From: Treponema sp. | GTDB lineage: Bacteria; Spirochaetota; Spirochaetia; Treponematales; Breznakiellaceae | Length of the DNA: 36,063 bases | Reading direction: 5' to 3' | NCBI GenBank assembly: GCA_009777335.1 | Contig: WRMC01000019.1 | Coordinates: 1 to 36,063, forward strand | Shown here: piece after piece, positions 25,542 through 33,563 of the stretch | Layout of the letters: every line of letters begins with the position of its first letter | Numbering within the stretch: the stretch's first letter is position 1 | Program-made: the position numbers and the translations under genes | The notes under the pieces: model-generated | The model's input: the letters and a program-made list of their open reading frames with translations, nothing else | Told to the model about the DNA's origin: nothing | Databases searched by the model: none

Positions 25542-27425
25542 TTAGGGGCTAATTTTTAGGGTAAGAACCAGCTTCCAGGTCTTCCCCCCCTCGAGGGCCA
25601 GGGGAAAGAGGGGCATAAGGCTGGTCCACTGGTACTCTTCCCTCCCCGGAAGGCCTGCTCTTACATTGAAGATCCGGCCCCCAAAGGGACGGCTCGCCTC
25701 AAAGGAAAGAAGAGCCTCGTTGGTCAGATCCTGAAACTCCAGGGTCCTTGCCTCATGGAGCTCCTGGGCATCCTTAAGGTGGAGCCCCTCCTTGTCTTCT
25801 TCCCGGACCGAAAAGATCCGCAGATGATCCTCCCCCTCCCCGCTGAAGCTCAGATCCAGGGCGGGGACAAAGGAGAAGTCCCGATGTTCGGTCCCGGTGT
25901 TCTTTAAGACATATTCCACCTGCAGGGCGTTCTTTCTTAACTGGATGGTCTTGTCGATTTCTATGTCCCCAAAGGGAAGGGAAGAAGAGACTGGGAGCCT
26001 AAAATGAACCCTGCAGCGAAGCCGGTCTACCTCCAGGGCTTGGTACTCCTCGAGGCCGCAGAACCGGCCCCCCTGTATTCCCCCGGGATGTATATCTTCA
26101 CCGGCCATATTTGGCGGCCCCAGGTAATCGGCAAAGGAGGAACGTCTTAGGGGGGCCTCACCTTCTGTGGTGGGCAGGGAGAGGGTGTCCAGGTAGTTCC
26201 AGGAACCGGGGAGGTAATCCAGCTCTATCAGCGCGGCCCCCCGGCTCTTGATGCAGAGGCTGAGCTTGTCGTCTTGGAGGAGGTACTCCCCCTCTCCGTC
26301 GAGATCAAAATCGAAGACCGAAAGGTAGGGCTTAAACTTCCCCTTGTCCCGGGTGATTTTTTCCGCCTCTAAGAGGGCCCTGTAGGCGGCCCGGCGGACC
26401 TGGGGGCTGCTGAGCCCCGGGTGGTTTTCGGTTCCCAGGCGGTAGACCCCCGAATCCTGGGCCTTCCATAGTTCCTCCTGGGCGGTGCGTTTCCGGGCCT
26501 TGTCCCCCCGGAGCTTGACGCTTATAAGGGTGTGGACATAGATCATCTTGGCATAGAGCCCCCCCGCTTCGGGGTAGTCCGCCAGGAGCTGCCGGCCCTG
26601 GCAGCAGAGTCCCCCGCCGTTTTGATCCAGGCAGAGGGTGGGAAAGTAAGCTTTTCGTAGGGGCCCCAGGCCCTTATAAACTTTTGAGGGGGTGGTAAAA
26701 GTAATTGAAGGGTCTCCCTCCGATAGTTCCCTAAAGAGCTCTTCGTAGCGGGCCTGGACTTCTGCTCCCTGGGCCCGGTCTCTCAAGTTCCCTCCCCCTA
26801 TGGGGATCACCACCAGGGGGTTCCCTGATAAATCCTTCAGGCCTTCAAGGCCCCGGGCAAGATCGCTCCGGCGGCCCTCGGCGATGGGAAACACGATGAG
26901 CAGTTTCCCCTGATCTTCGGTAAGGCAGGGTTCGAAGATCCCCTGGGGCCCGGGCTTAAGACCGGCACCGTAAAAATGCCGTTCCTCCAAAAAGGTATAG
27001 TTCATGCCGCTGGATGTCAGGGGCCCCACCAGGTTCTGTTCCCAGGCCAGGGAGGGGAGCCAGCAGCCCAGGGGCCGCTTGCCAAACTGCTTGCGCAGGT
27101 AGGTGCTCAGCATCTCGATCTGGCCTATCCGATCCGCCAGGGGGATCAGAGGCAAGAGGGGATGATAAAAGCCGCCCCCTAGCAGCTCGGCCTGCTTGCG
27201 GTTTAAAAGATCCTCCAGGAGCATAAAGAGTTCGGGGTAGCGTCGTTCTATCCAATGGAGGAGGAGGCCCGAATAGTGGATGACCAGATGTACCCTGGGG
27301 AATTTTGCCAGGGCGGTGATAAGGGGTTTTATCTCGGCTGCATAAAGACCCTCGAAATCAGCTTCCCCTGTGCCTGAAGGAAGATGACCCTGGGTACATA
27401 AGATCACTTCTAATGTATTACTCAT
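25542..27425 (-). CDS. GH57-family 4-alpha-glucanotransferase-like protein, probably catalytically inactive
   Basis: A 627-residue protein collinear with GH57 4-alpha-glucanotransferases: an N-terminal deformed barrel (GGGFYHPLLPLIPLADRIGQIE-type region about 83-104) and C-terminal beta domains (ELDYLPGSWNYLDTLS, RRSSFADYLGPP). The nucleophile region of the family (W-L-x-E-R) reads WLPSLAWEQ here (122-130), with Ser125 where Glu is expected. The region of the acid Asp (DDGEKFG-type) reads IPIGGGNLRD (about 207-216). Both catalytic residues therefore look substituted. It lies 56 nt downstream of rnfA and just upstream of metG. A glucan-binding or regulatory role is inference. Confidence 0.8.
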   Translation of the reverse strand: MSNTLEVILCTQGHLPSGTGEADFEGLYAAEIKPLITALAKFPRVHLVIHYSGLLLHWIERRYPELFMLLEDLLNRKQAELLGGGFYHPLLPLIPLADRIGQIEMLSTYLRKQFGKRPLGCWLPSLAWEQNLVGPLTSSGMNYTFLEERHFYGAGLKPGPQGIFEPCLTEDQGKLLIVFPIAEGRRSDLARGLEGLKDLSGNPLVVIPIGGGNLRDRAQGAEVQARYEELFRELSEGDPSITFTTPSKVYKGLGPLRKAYFPTLCLDQNGGGLCCQGRQLLADYPEAGGLYAKMIYVHTLISVKLRGDKARKRTAQEELWKAQDSGVYRLGTENHPGLSSPQVRRAAYRALLEAEKITRDKGKFKPYLSVFDFDLDGEGEYLLQDDKLSLCIKSRGAALIELDYLPGSWNYLDTLSLPTTEGEAPLRRSSFADYLGPPNMAGEDIHPGGIQGGRFCGLEEYQALEVDRLRCRVHFRLPVSSSLPFGDIEIDKTIQLRKNALQVEYVLKNTGTEHRDFSFVPALDLSFSGEGEDHLRIFSVREEDKEGLHLKDAQELHEARTLEFQDLTNEALLSFEASRPFGGRIFNVRAGLPGREEYQWTSLMPLFPLALEGGKTWKLVLTLKISP

Positions 27426-27481
27426 AGCCCCGTATTCTTTGGTGGTACCAGTCTAAACCATAATTTCAATTCTTGAAAGCA

Positions 27482-28084
27482 TTAAAATCCCAGGAGGATA
27501 TTAAAAAAGATCCCCGCCACCGAGGTCGTTACCAGAGAGAGGAGCCCCATGGAGATCAGGATGAGGGGACTCCCCCTAAGAAAGCGGGGCACCCATTCCA
27601 GCTCTGACCGGCGGCGGATCTCCTTTAGACAGAGGAGGGCCCCCAGGTTCCCCAGGGCAAACCCGAGGCTTAAGACCAGGGCCCCCCCAAAGGAGTGCCC
27701 CATAAGAAGGCAAAAGAGAAGGGCTATGGGTATAAGCCCATTATAGGCCGTATGGGCCGGATAAACCCGGCAGAGCCCCCGATAAGAGGGGATAATCCGG
27801 GGGAGGAGCCGGTCGCAGAGGAGCTCCAGACCCATACAGATCAGGGCCGAGAGGGGAAAATAGAGGAAAAACTCCGAAAAACCCCTCAAAGAGGGGGAAA
27901 GGGAGGAAAAAAAGACCCATAAGATGAGGATGGCCCCAAGAAAGATCCCCGACTGGATCAGGGGCAGCTTCATTCCCCCCCCAGATTCGGATGGATTAGC
28001 TATATTAGCAGTTCCCAGGGCCAGGGTAAGGAGTAAATTTACCGAAAGGCCCGAAAAAATCGCCAGGGCCGCCAGGTTTATCAT
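27482..28084 (-). CDS. rnfA: RnfA-like membrane subunit lacking the cluster cysteines
   Basis: A 200-residue integral membrane protein with about six segments. The C-terminal half aligns by eye with RnfA/NqrE: SYRG...YPAH, MGHSF and RGSPLILISMGLLSL. The Cys of the first half-repeat (LGxCPF in RnfA) is replaced by LGTANIA (23-29). The Cys of the second (TNCAVLG) falls in TAYNGLIP (112-119). The remaining Cys lie elsewhere. The ATG at 28084 shares one base with the rnfE stop and has a strong GGGAGGA box inside rnfE. It is the last gene of the operon; an rnfB gene does not follow. Confidence 0.78.
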   Translation of the reverse strand: MINLAALAIFSGLSVNLLLTLALGTANIANPSESGGGMKLPLIQSGIFLGAILILWVFFSSLSPSLRGFSEFFLYFPLSALICMGLELLCDRLLPRIIPSYRGLCRVYPAHTAYNGLIPIALLFCLLMGHSFGGALVLSLGFALGNLGALLCLKEIRRRSELEWVPRFLRGSPLILISMGLLSLVTTSVAGIFFNILLGF

Positions 28085-28719
28085 CAATATTCCTCCCGGA
28101 TACCGCTGGATTGCTCCCTAAAGTAACGAAAGAGGGCTGTGCCGTATCCTAAAAGCAGGAGCCCCCCTGCCGAGACCGAGAGGATCCGGATGGGGATAAA
28201 CTCCCCTTCCCGGCTCTCGAAAAGTTCAACTATCCCCTCACTGCCCCCGGGAAAGGAAAGGGTCCGCATCCCTAAGGGCTCCCGGATCAGGGCCAGGGCC
28301 AGGATGATGATGCAAATCATCAGGGCCTCCGAGAGGGCTTGGGAGCAAAACTCCGCCGCATCGTCGGAGGGGCCGGTTTCGTAGAACCGGGAGCCCATGC
28401 AGGAGGGGGGGATAAGGAACAGAAAAAATCCGCAGCCCAAAAGCAAGAGGGGGTTAAGGATCCCCAGGAGGATCATGAAAATCCCCCCCATTAAAGAAGC
28501 CGTAAAAAGGAGGATGGCCCTTCGCCCCAGCTGGGGCATGATGGGCTGGCCCAGGGCATAAACCAGGGCGGATAAGACATAGACCCACAAGAGGGCCCCC
28601 GAGGCCACCAGGGCAAAGGCAAAGCGGCTGGATGCCAGGATGATCAGGGCCGTGGAACTTAAGGTAGCCAGGGGCGAATTACTGCCCCAAAAAAGGTGGG
28701 AGTTGATGGGATGGTTCAT
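28084..28719 (-). CDS. rnfE: RnfE-like membrane subunit
   Basis: A 211-residue membrane protein of the RnfA/RnfE family with about six segments. LALALIREPLGMRTLSFPGG (about 144-163) corresponds to the conserved LREIIGNGTL region. The first cysteine motif (LGLCPLLAV in RnfE) reads STALIILAS (22-30) without Cys. The second keeps one Cys (PPSCMGSR, Cys107). Assignment as E rather than A follows the canonical C-D-G-E-A gene order. It overlaps rnfG by 4 bp (ATGA) and rnfA by one base. Confidence 0.75.
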   Translation of the reverse strand: MNHPINSHLFWGSNSPLATLSSTALIILASSRFAFALVASGALLWVYVLSALVYALGQPIMPQLGRRAILLFTASLMGGIFMILLGILNPLLLLGCGFFLFLIPPSCMGSRFYETGPSDDAAEFCSQALSEALMICIIILALALIREPLGMRTLSFPGGSEGIVELFESREGEFIPIRILSVSAGGLLLLGYGTALFRYFREQSSGIREEY

Positions 28720-29195
28720 GGGGCCCCACCTTCTATCCGCCCCCGGTAGAGGGCCAGGATTCCCCGGGGGATCCTCTCCATGAGCCGTTCCCCATAGGCC
28801 CCCAGGGGGATGAGTTCCCCCAGGTTCCCCTGGGAATCCAGGATAGAGATGGCGGGGAAAAAGACCCCCTCCCCGGTAAGGCTAAAGACATAGGCCCGCC
28901 CCCCCGGCGCTGCCGGATCTTCCAGGGCATACCAGGAACCGAGGCCCATAAAGAGGGAACCCTGGGGTTCCAGAGGGGCCCCCAGGCGGCGGGGATCCCC
29001 CGACTCTTCCAGGAGCCGGTTTACCGAGGCCGCTAAATATCTCTGCCGTAGGGGAAGGCTGGTATACCAGAAGAGGGCCCCCAATAGGATGAGGGTCCCT
29101 ATCCAGGCCACCAGGATGGCCCGGTCCTTTATCTGGGGAACCAGGGGCCTCACCCAGGCCCAGAGGCTCATGAAGGGGTTCTGATCTTTATCCAT
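28716..29195 (-). CDS. rnfG: Short RnfG-like subunit without a flavin-attachment motif
   Basis: A 159-residue protein with one N-terminal membrane segment (about 27-46) and an extracytoplasmic domain. Position between rnfD and rnfE and topology point to RnfG. It is shorter than usual (typically around 200) and ends soon after GELIPLGAYGERLMER, where canonical RnfG continues to the S/T-G-A-T flavinylation motif. That motif is absent. A strong GGAGGA box precedes the ATG, which lies 28 bp inside rnfD. The identity is by synteny more than by sequence. Confidence 0.62.
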   Translation of the reverse strand: MDKDQNPFMSLWAWVRPLVPQIKDRAILVAWIGTLILLGALFWYTSLPLRQRYLAASVNRLLEESGDPRRLGAPLEPQGSLFMGLGSWYALEDPAAPGGRAYVFSLTGEGVFFPAISILDSQGNLGELIPLGAYGERLMERIPRGILALYRGRIEGGAP

Positions 29196-30259
29196 GAATC
29201 TCCTCCAAAGAGATGCTTTCCTTCCAGTAGCTGGATCAGGGGATTCAACCCGTTAATAAGGAGGATCCCGTAGATGACCCCGTAGGTTTCGCCCCCGTAG
29301 TAGCGGAAGTAAAAGGCCAGAACCGCCGCCAGGATGGTACAGAAGAGGATCCCCAGGCTGGACTTGGGGGCCGTGGCGGGTTCGCTGACCAGGAGAAAGG
29401 CCGCCGGCAGGGTCCCCCCGCTGAGGAGGGCAAAGAGGATGTCCCCCTCCCCCACTTCTCCGCCATAGGGTATGGCCCCCCAGAGGCGGACCAGAAAGAC
29501 AAAGACCCCCAGGAAGACTGCAGTAATCCAGGGACGGCTGACCCTAAAGGAAACCAAGAGGATGGTCCCCACCAGAAAGGCCCCCAGGCCCCGGTCAGCC
29601 ACTATGCCCGGCAGGGGTGAAGAAAAAAGCCCCGAGTAGCCCATGGGGAACTCTCCTCCGGTAAACGAAAGGATCGTGTTATTTATCAGGGACCCCAGGG
29701 GGTCTGGGCTCGCAGCAAAGAGGGAGGGCAGCTCGGTTTTTATGAGCCCCAGGGGTGAACCCTGATTATCCAGGACCCCCCGGTCCACCAGATCCTTTAA
29801 AAGGGAGAGGGGGGACTGGGCCAGGGCCTCATGGAAGGAGAGGGGCCAGGAGAAGCGCACAAAGAGCCAGCCCCCGGCGGCGGGATTAAGCCAGTTGGAC
29901 CCCAGGCCCCCGAAGCTGTGCTTTACCACCACCATGGCGAAGATGGCCCCCGCCATGACATAGACCGGCGAAAGCTGATTGGGCAAAAAGAGGCAGAGGA
30001 CCAGGGCGGATGCCACCGCCGAACCGTCCCGTAAAACCCGGGTCCGGCCGCTCTTGTTGAGGATGACAAACTCGCTGACCACCGCGGCGATGACGGCGCA
30101 GAGGGCATTTATGAGGGAGGAAAAATAATCCCCCATGGAGGATTGAATGATGGCCATGAGGATGCATATATTAGCCAGCCACATCCGGGCGGCGGAGGAA
30201 CGGGCTAAATTGATTAAGGGCCGGGAGGACCGTCCGTAGAGGATCGCGTGATCGCTCAT
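29168..30259 (-). CDS. rnfD: RnfD-like membrane subunit
   Basis: A 363-residue membrane protein of the RnfD/NqrB family. Conserved features are LRDGSAVASAL (76-86) and KHSFGGLGSNWLNPAAGG (113-130), with about nine hydrophobic segments. In canonical RnfD a DxxSGATPLA motif carries covalent FMN. The aligned stretch here reads EALAQSPLS (144-152), leaving only a Ser149-Pro-Leu remnant. It overlaps rnfC by 4 bp (ATGA) and rnfG by 28 bp. Confidence 0.85.
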   Translation of the reverse strand: MSDHAILYGRSSRPLINLARSSAARMWLANICILMAIIQSSMGDYFSSLINALCAVIAAVVSEFVILNKSGRTRVLRDGSAVASALVLCLFLPNQLSPVYVMAGAIFAMVVVKHSFGGLGSNWLNPAAGGWLFVRFSWPLSFHEALAQSPLSLLKDLVDRGVLDNQGSPLGLIKTELPSLFAASPDPLGSLINNTILSFTGGEFPMGYSGLFSSPLPGIVADRGLGAFLVGTILLVSFRVSRPWITAVFLGVFVFLVRLWGAIPYGGEVGEGDILFALLSGGTLPAAFLLVSEPATAPKSSLGILFCTILAAVLAFYFRYYGGETYGVIYGILLINGLNPLIQLLEGKHLFGGDSWIKIRTPS

Positions 30260-31581
30260 CCTTCCCCCCTGTGGCGGGCCCCTATGGTGCTGCTTAGGGG
30301 GAGCAGGGAGGGGCAGACCACCTCACAGCAGCCGCAACCATGGCAGGGCCCGGGACTTCCATCCCCCCCCTGGGCCCGGTTGATCCCCTTGAAGAGCTCC
30401 TCCGGGTCCAGCCCCACGGGACAGACGGTCCGGCATTCCCCGCAGCTTATGCAGGCCGCCGGGCCCTCCCCCCGGGGGTTTTCGGCAAAGGCAAAGATGG
30501 CTCCGGTGGTCTTGGTCACCGGCTCATCCTGGTATCGCACCGGAGCCCCTGTAAGGGGGGACCCGGTGGCTATGCGCCGGGGGGGGACCTTAAAGCCCCC
30601 GCACTCGGCGAATATTTCTCCTATCCGTTTTCCCAGCCGGACCCGCATTACCTGGGGGCTATTCAGGGCCGAACCCCCGACGCTGACATAGCGCTCCAGG
30701 ACGGGCTTCCGGTATTTCACCGCATCGTAGACCGCCGCCGCCGTGGCGGGCCCCAGGATAAATAGCTCCCCTAAATCGAGCCCCGCCTTTTTTTGGTAGT
30801 TCCGTAAGACCAGCTCCAGTTCCCGGCGGTTCCTCTGGGGGTACTTGGGGCCCACCAGGACCACCGATGCGGGGATCCCAAAGCGGCCCCCCAGGGAAAG
30901 GAGTTCCCTTCCCAGTTCCTTTTCCCGGTACGAGATGGCGTAAATAATCCGGTTTACCTGACAGGTCCGGGCGGTAATCACCGCTCCTTCGGCCACCGCG
31001 GCGGCCCTCTCCTTGCAAAGGACATAGTCGGCCGCCAGGTAGGGGTCGTCAAAGACACAGCGGACCACCAGGCTTAAGGGGCCCTGGCGGGAGCGGACCG
31101 CGGTGATAATCTCCGACACCGGCTGGCCCTCCCCTTCCATTTCTACCACCCCCAGATCGGATATAACCCGCTGTATGTCATAAGAGAGCATCCCCTCCCA
31201 GGGGAAGACCTCTCCGCTCTTGCCCAGCTTTTCGAAGGCCCCCTCCATGCGGATCACGAAGGCGTCGATGATGTCCCCGCTTGAGTTCTGGTAGGACACC
31301 ATGCGCATCACCCGGCCGGGGACCGCCGCATGGATGTTGGCCGATCCGGCCCCCTGGCCCCGGGCAATGAGCATCCCCTCCCGGACCACATCCCCCTCCC
31401 GGACCACGGGGTAGGACTTTTCGCCCCTATGCTGAACCAGGGGCATCACCGAAAGGGAGGGTAAAAAGGCGGTCTGGCAGGAGTTTCGGGGGGGTGCATG
31501 GGGATCCTCAAAGAGTATGCCCCCCCGGGGGAAAGAATAGATCCTCTCGCTCAAGAGGCTTTTGAGTGCCATCCCTACCAT
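30256..31581 (-). CDS. rnfC: RnfC-like iron-sulfur subunit
   Basis: A 441-residue peripheral subunit. Two complete 4Fe-4S motifs are present: Cys377/380/383/387 followed by Pro, and Cys413/416/419/423 followed by Pro. The N-terminal FPRGGILFED and the VREGDVVREGMLIARG barrel-sandwich region match RnfC, as does LGKRIGEIFAECGGF before the clusters. In Rnf it takes electrons from NADH through FMN. It is the one subunit here that keeps its redox ligands. ATG follows AAGGGG by 5 nt and overlaps the upstream membrane gene by 7 bp. Confidence 0.9.
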   Translation of the reverse strand: MVGMALKSLLSERIYSFPRGGILFEDPHAPPRNSCQTAFLPSLSVMPLVQHRGEKSYPVVREGDVVREGMLIARGQGAGSANIHAAVPGRVMRMVSYQNSSGDIIDAFVIRMEGAFEKLGKSGEVFPWEGMLSYDIQRVISDLGVVEMEGEGQPVSEIITAVRSRQGPLSLVVRCVFDDPYLAADYVLCKERAAAVAEGAVITARTCQVNRIIYAISYREKELGRELLSLGGRFGIPASVVLVGPKYPQRNRRELELVLRNYQKKAGLDLGELFILGPATAAAVYDAVKYRKPVLERYVSVGGSALNSPQVMRVRLGKRIGEIFAECGGFKVPPRRIATGSPLTGAPVRYQDEPVTKTTGAIFAFAENPRGEGPAACISCGECRTVCPVGLDPEELFKGINRAQGGDGSPGPCHGCGCCEVVCPSLLPLSSTIGARHRGEG

Positions 31582-33017
31582 GGGATCCCCTTTATGTGTA
31601 ATATCCCCTTACCTGGACCGCCGAGGACGGGCCGAAGAAGATCAAAGATCCCGGTACCAAGGATGATAAGAAAGCCCATCCAGGGGACCGGATCGAAAAA
31701 GGGGCCGCCCTGAAAAGGCTCTTCCCCTATGCTTTGCTCCTTATACTCTAGCAGAAAAGCCATGAGTGTTTCCAGCGGAAAGGGAGGCAGATCTGAGCGG
31801 GGGCTTGAGGGATGGCTCCCGGCGATAAGGCCGTCTTCCCCCAGAAAATAGGTCCTGTACTCGGAGCTATCCCCATTTCCCAGGGGCCGGTAGGAAAAGC
31901 TGATCTGGTGCTCCCCGTGGGCCCGGTATTCCGCTTCCCCGATGATGGTCGAACTGTCCAGAACAGGGGTCCCGGGCCCCGGGATCAGATCCCGGGAAAA
32001 GAGGGGAAGGGCCAGGACCACCAGGGCAGCCCCCATAAAGGGAATCACCTGGGGGAAGAGGAAAAAGGTCCTCTCCTCCTGGGGCACCATGATGACCGGA
32101 ACAAAGGGCCGCCGGCTTAGGGATGAGAGCCTCTGGGTCTGATGCAGAAAGACCGCTGCCTGAACAAGAAGGAAAAAGAAGAGCCCCCCCCAGACCGGAA
32201 CCAAAGGAAGCTGAAAAATTATGGGGTATACAAGGCAGACAAGAAAGATGAGCAGGGCCAAAAGGGCATTCAATCTAAAGGGCCTAAGCCTTTCGGCCAG
32301 GGACATAAAGCGATTCTCCTGGATCAGTTCTTCGGCGGGAAGCCGCAAAAGTTCGAGGATGCAGCTGCAAAGGGCCCCCAGAACCAGGGCCCCCAAGCCC
32401 AGGGGATAAAACGAAAAAAGGAGGGGCAGGGAAAAAACTGATGACCCCCTAGACCGGGAGATACAGAGCCCCGCCCCCAGGGAAAGGGCCAAAAGGAGGG
32501 GAAATAAAAATGGCTCCCACGCAGGGTCCAGGGGATGGGCGAGAACCAGGCTGAGAAAATTCAGCCCATAGGGGATCCCCTCCAAAAGGTGCTCGACTCT
32601 CCGCTGGAAATCCAAGAGGCCCCGTTGGGAGGGATCCTCCAGGGGGACATAGAGGGAGCGGCCCTCATCGTTTTGAAAGAAGGACTCAAGCCGCTGGGCA
32701 TAGCCCGTATCCCGGGGATCCCCCGCGTTGAGGCGGCCTAGGTAAAGGTCCAGGGGAAGCTCCACCAGGGTACCATAGTCATCTAAAAGGATGGTCTGGC
32801 TTGAAAGGGAAAGCGCCTCAAGGCCCGCCCCCTCTAAGCGGCCCAGGACCAGGGTTTCATCTTCTTCCATGGGGAGGGTGATCAGGGCCCAGGCATCCCC
32901 TACGGGGTGGGGGCCAGGAGCTTCTATGGAGGGAGGAAAGATTCTAAAAAGGAAGAAAACCAAAAGGGAGCAAAAGAGGGAAACCGCGAGAGGAAAGATG
33001 AAGGACCTAAAGCCCAT
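31575..33017 (-). CDS. Multi-pass membrane protein of unknown function in the Rnf operon
   Basis: A 480-residue protein with an N-terminal membrane anchor (about 7-24), a soluble region to about 155, five or more clustered hydrophobic segments (about 165-360), a second soluble region and a last segment near residue 455. I do not recognise the family. It has no CxxC clusters and is not RnfB. I choose the ATG at 33017, 4 nt after the upstream stop with AAAGAG next to it; an in-frame TTG at 33035 is less likely. It overlaps rnfC by 7 bp, so it is probably a partner of the complex. Confidence 0.78.
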   Translation of the reverse strand: MGFRSFIFPLAVSLFCSLLVFFLFRIFPPSIEAPGPHPVGDAWALITLPMEEDETLVLGRLEGAGLEALSLSSQTILLDDYGTLVELPLDLYLGRLNAGDPRDTGYAQRLESFFQNDEGRSLYVPLEDPSQRGLLDFQRRVEHLLEGIPYGLNFLSLVLAHPLDPAWEPFLFPLLLALSLGAGLCISRSRGSSVFSLPLLFSFYPLGLGALVLGALCSCILELLRLPAEELIQENRFMSLAERLRPFRLNALLALLIFLVCLVYPIIFQLPLVPVWGGLFFFLLVQAAVFLHQTQRLSSLSRRPFVPVIMVPQEERTFFLFPQVIPFMGAALVVLALPLFSRDLIPGPGTPVLDSSTIIGEAEYRAHGEHQISFSYRPLGNGDSSEYRTYFLGEDGLIAGSHPSSPRSDLPPFPLETLMAFLLEYKEQSIGEEPFQGGPFFDPVPWMGFLIILGTGIFDLLRPVLGGPGKGILHIKGIPW

Positions 33018-33021
33018 CTCT

Positions 33022-33486
33022 TTAGAGCCAGGCAAAGGCTGCGGAGATGAAGACCCCCAATAGGCCCCCCACCACTACCTCCAGGGGAGCGTGGCCCTGG
33101 ATCTCCTTGACGGGCGAAAAATCGGCCCCCAGCTTCTCCGCCGCCAGCTTCCCCAGATAGTTCAGTGCCCGCCCCTGGAGCCCCGAGGCCCGGCGGACCC
33201 CCATGGCATCCCGCATGACCACCATGGCCACGAAGAGGGAGACCGCAAAGAGGTTGGACCCCAGCCCCTCGTAGAAGGCCACCGCCGCGGTCATGGAAGT
33301 CACCACCGCCGCATGGCTCGAGGGCATGCCCCCGGTGCGCCAGAAAAGGGTCTCTAAAATGTCCCGCAGGGATTTTGCCCTATGCCGCATGAGGGCAATG
33401 ATGCCCTTCATGAGCTGTGATATGAGCCAGCTGGTAAGGGAGGACAGGATGATCGGGTTGGCAAAAAATTCCCTCACCGCGGACAT
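33022..33486 (-). CDS. DUF212 divergent PAP2-family membrane protein
   Basis: A 154-residue membrane protein of the DUF212 (acid phosphatase/haloperoxidase-related) family. The motif TGGMPSSHAA, the MRDAMGVRRASG motif and the C-terminal GHAPLEVVVGGLLG are diagnostic. The ATG at 33486 matches the usual family N-terminus. A TTG at 33561, inside the divergent start region and preceded by AGGGTGAG, would add 25 residues. It heads the leftward Rnf-like operon. Lipid phosphate hydrolysis has been proposed for relatives but is not established. Confidence 0.85.
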   Translation of the reverse strand: MSAVREFFANPIILSSLTSWLISQLMKGIIALMRHRAKSLRDILETLFWRTGGMPSSHAAVVTSMTAAVAFYEGLGSNLFAVSLFVAMVVMRDAMGVRRASGLQGRALNYLGKLAAEKLGADFSPVKEIQGHAPLEVVVGGLLGVFISAAFAWL

Positions 33487-33548
33487 AGATAAAGATTCAC
33501 CAGCCGGGGCCCCTTTGTCAACACCTTCCAGCTGATGGTCCTCCAGGC

Positions 33549-33563
33549 TATACTCGAACAATG
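33549..33563 (+). promoter_or_regulatory. Possible leaderless promoter of the pseudouridine synthase gene
   Basis: TATACT (33549-33554) is followed by 6 nt and then the ATG at 33561. No ribosome-binding site is visible. A weak TTCCAG at 33526-33531 is 17 bp upstream. Confidence 0.45.
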
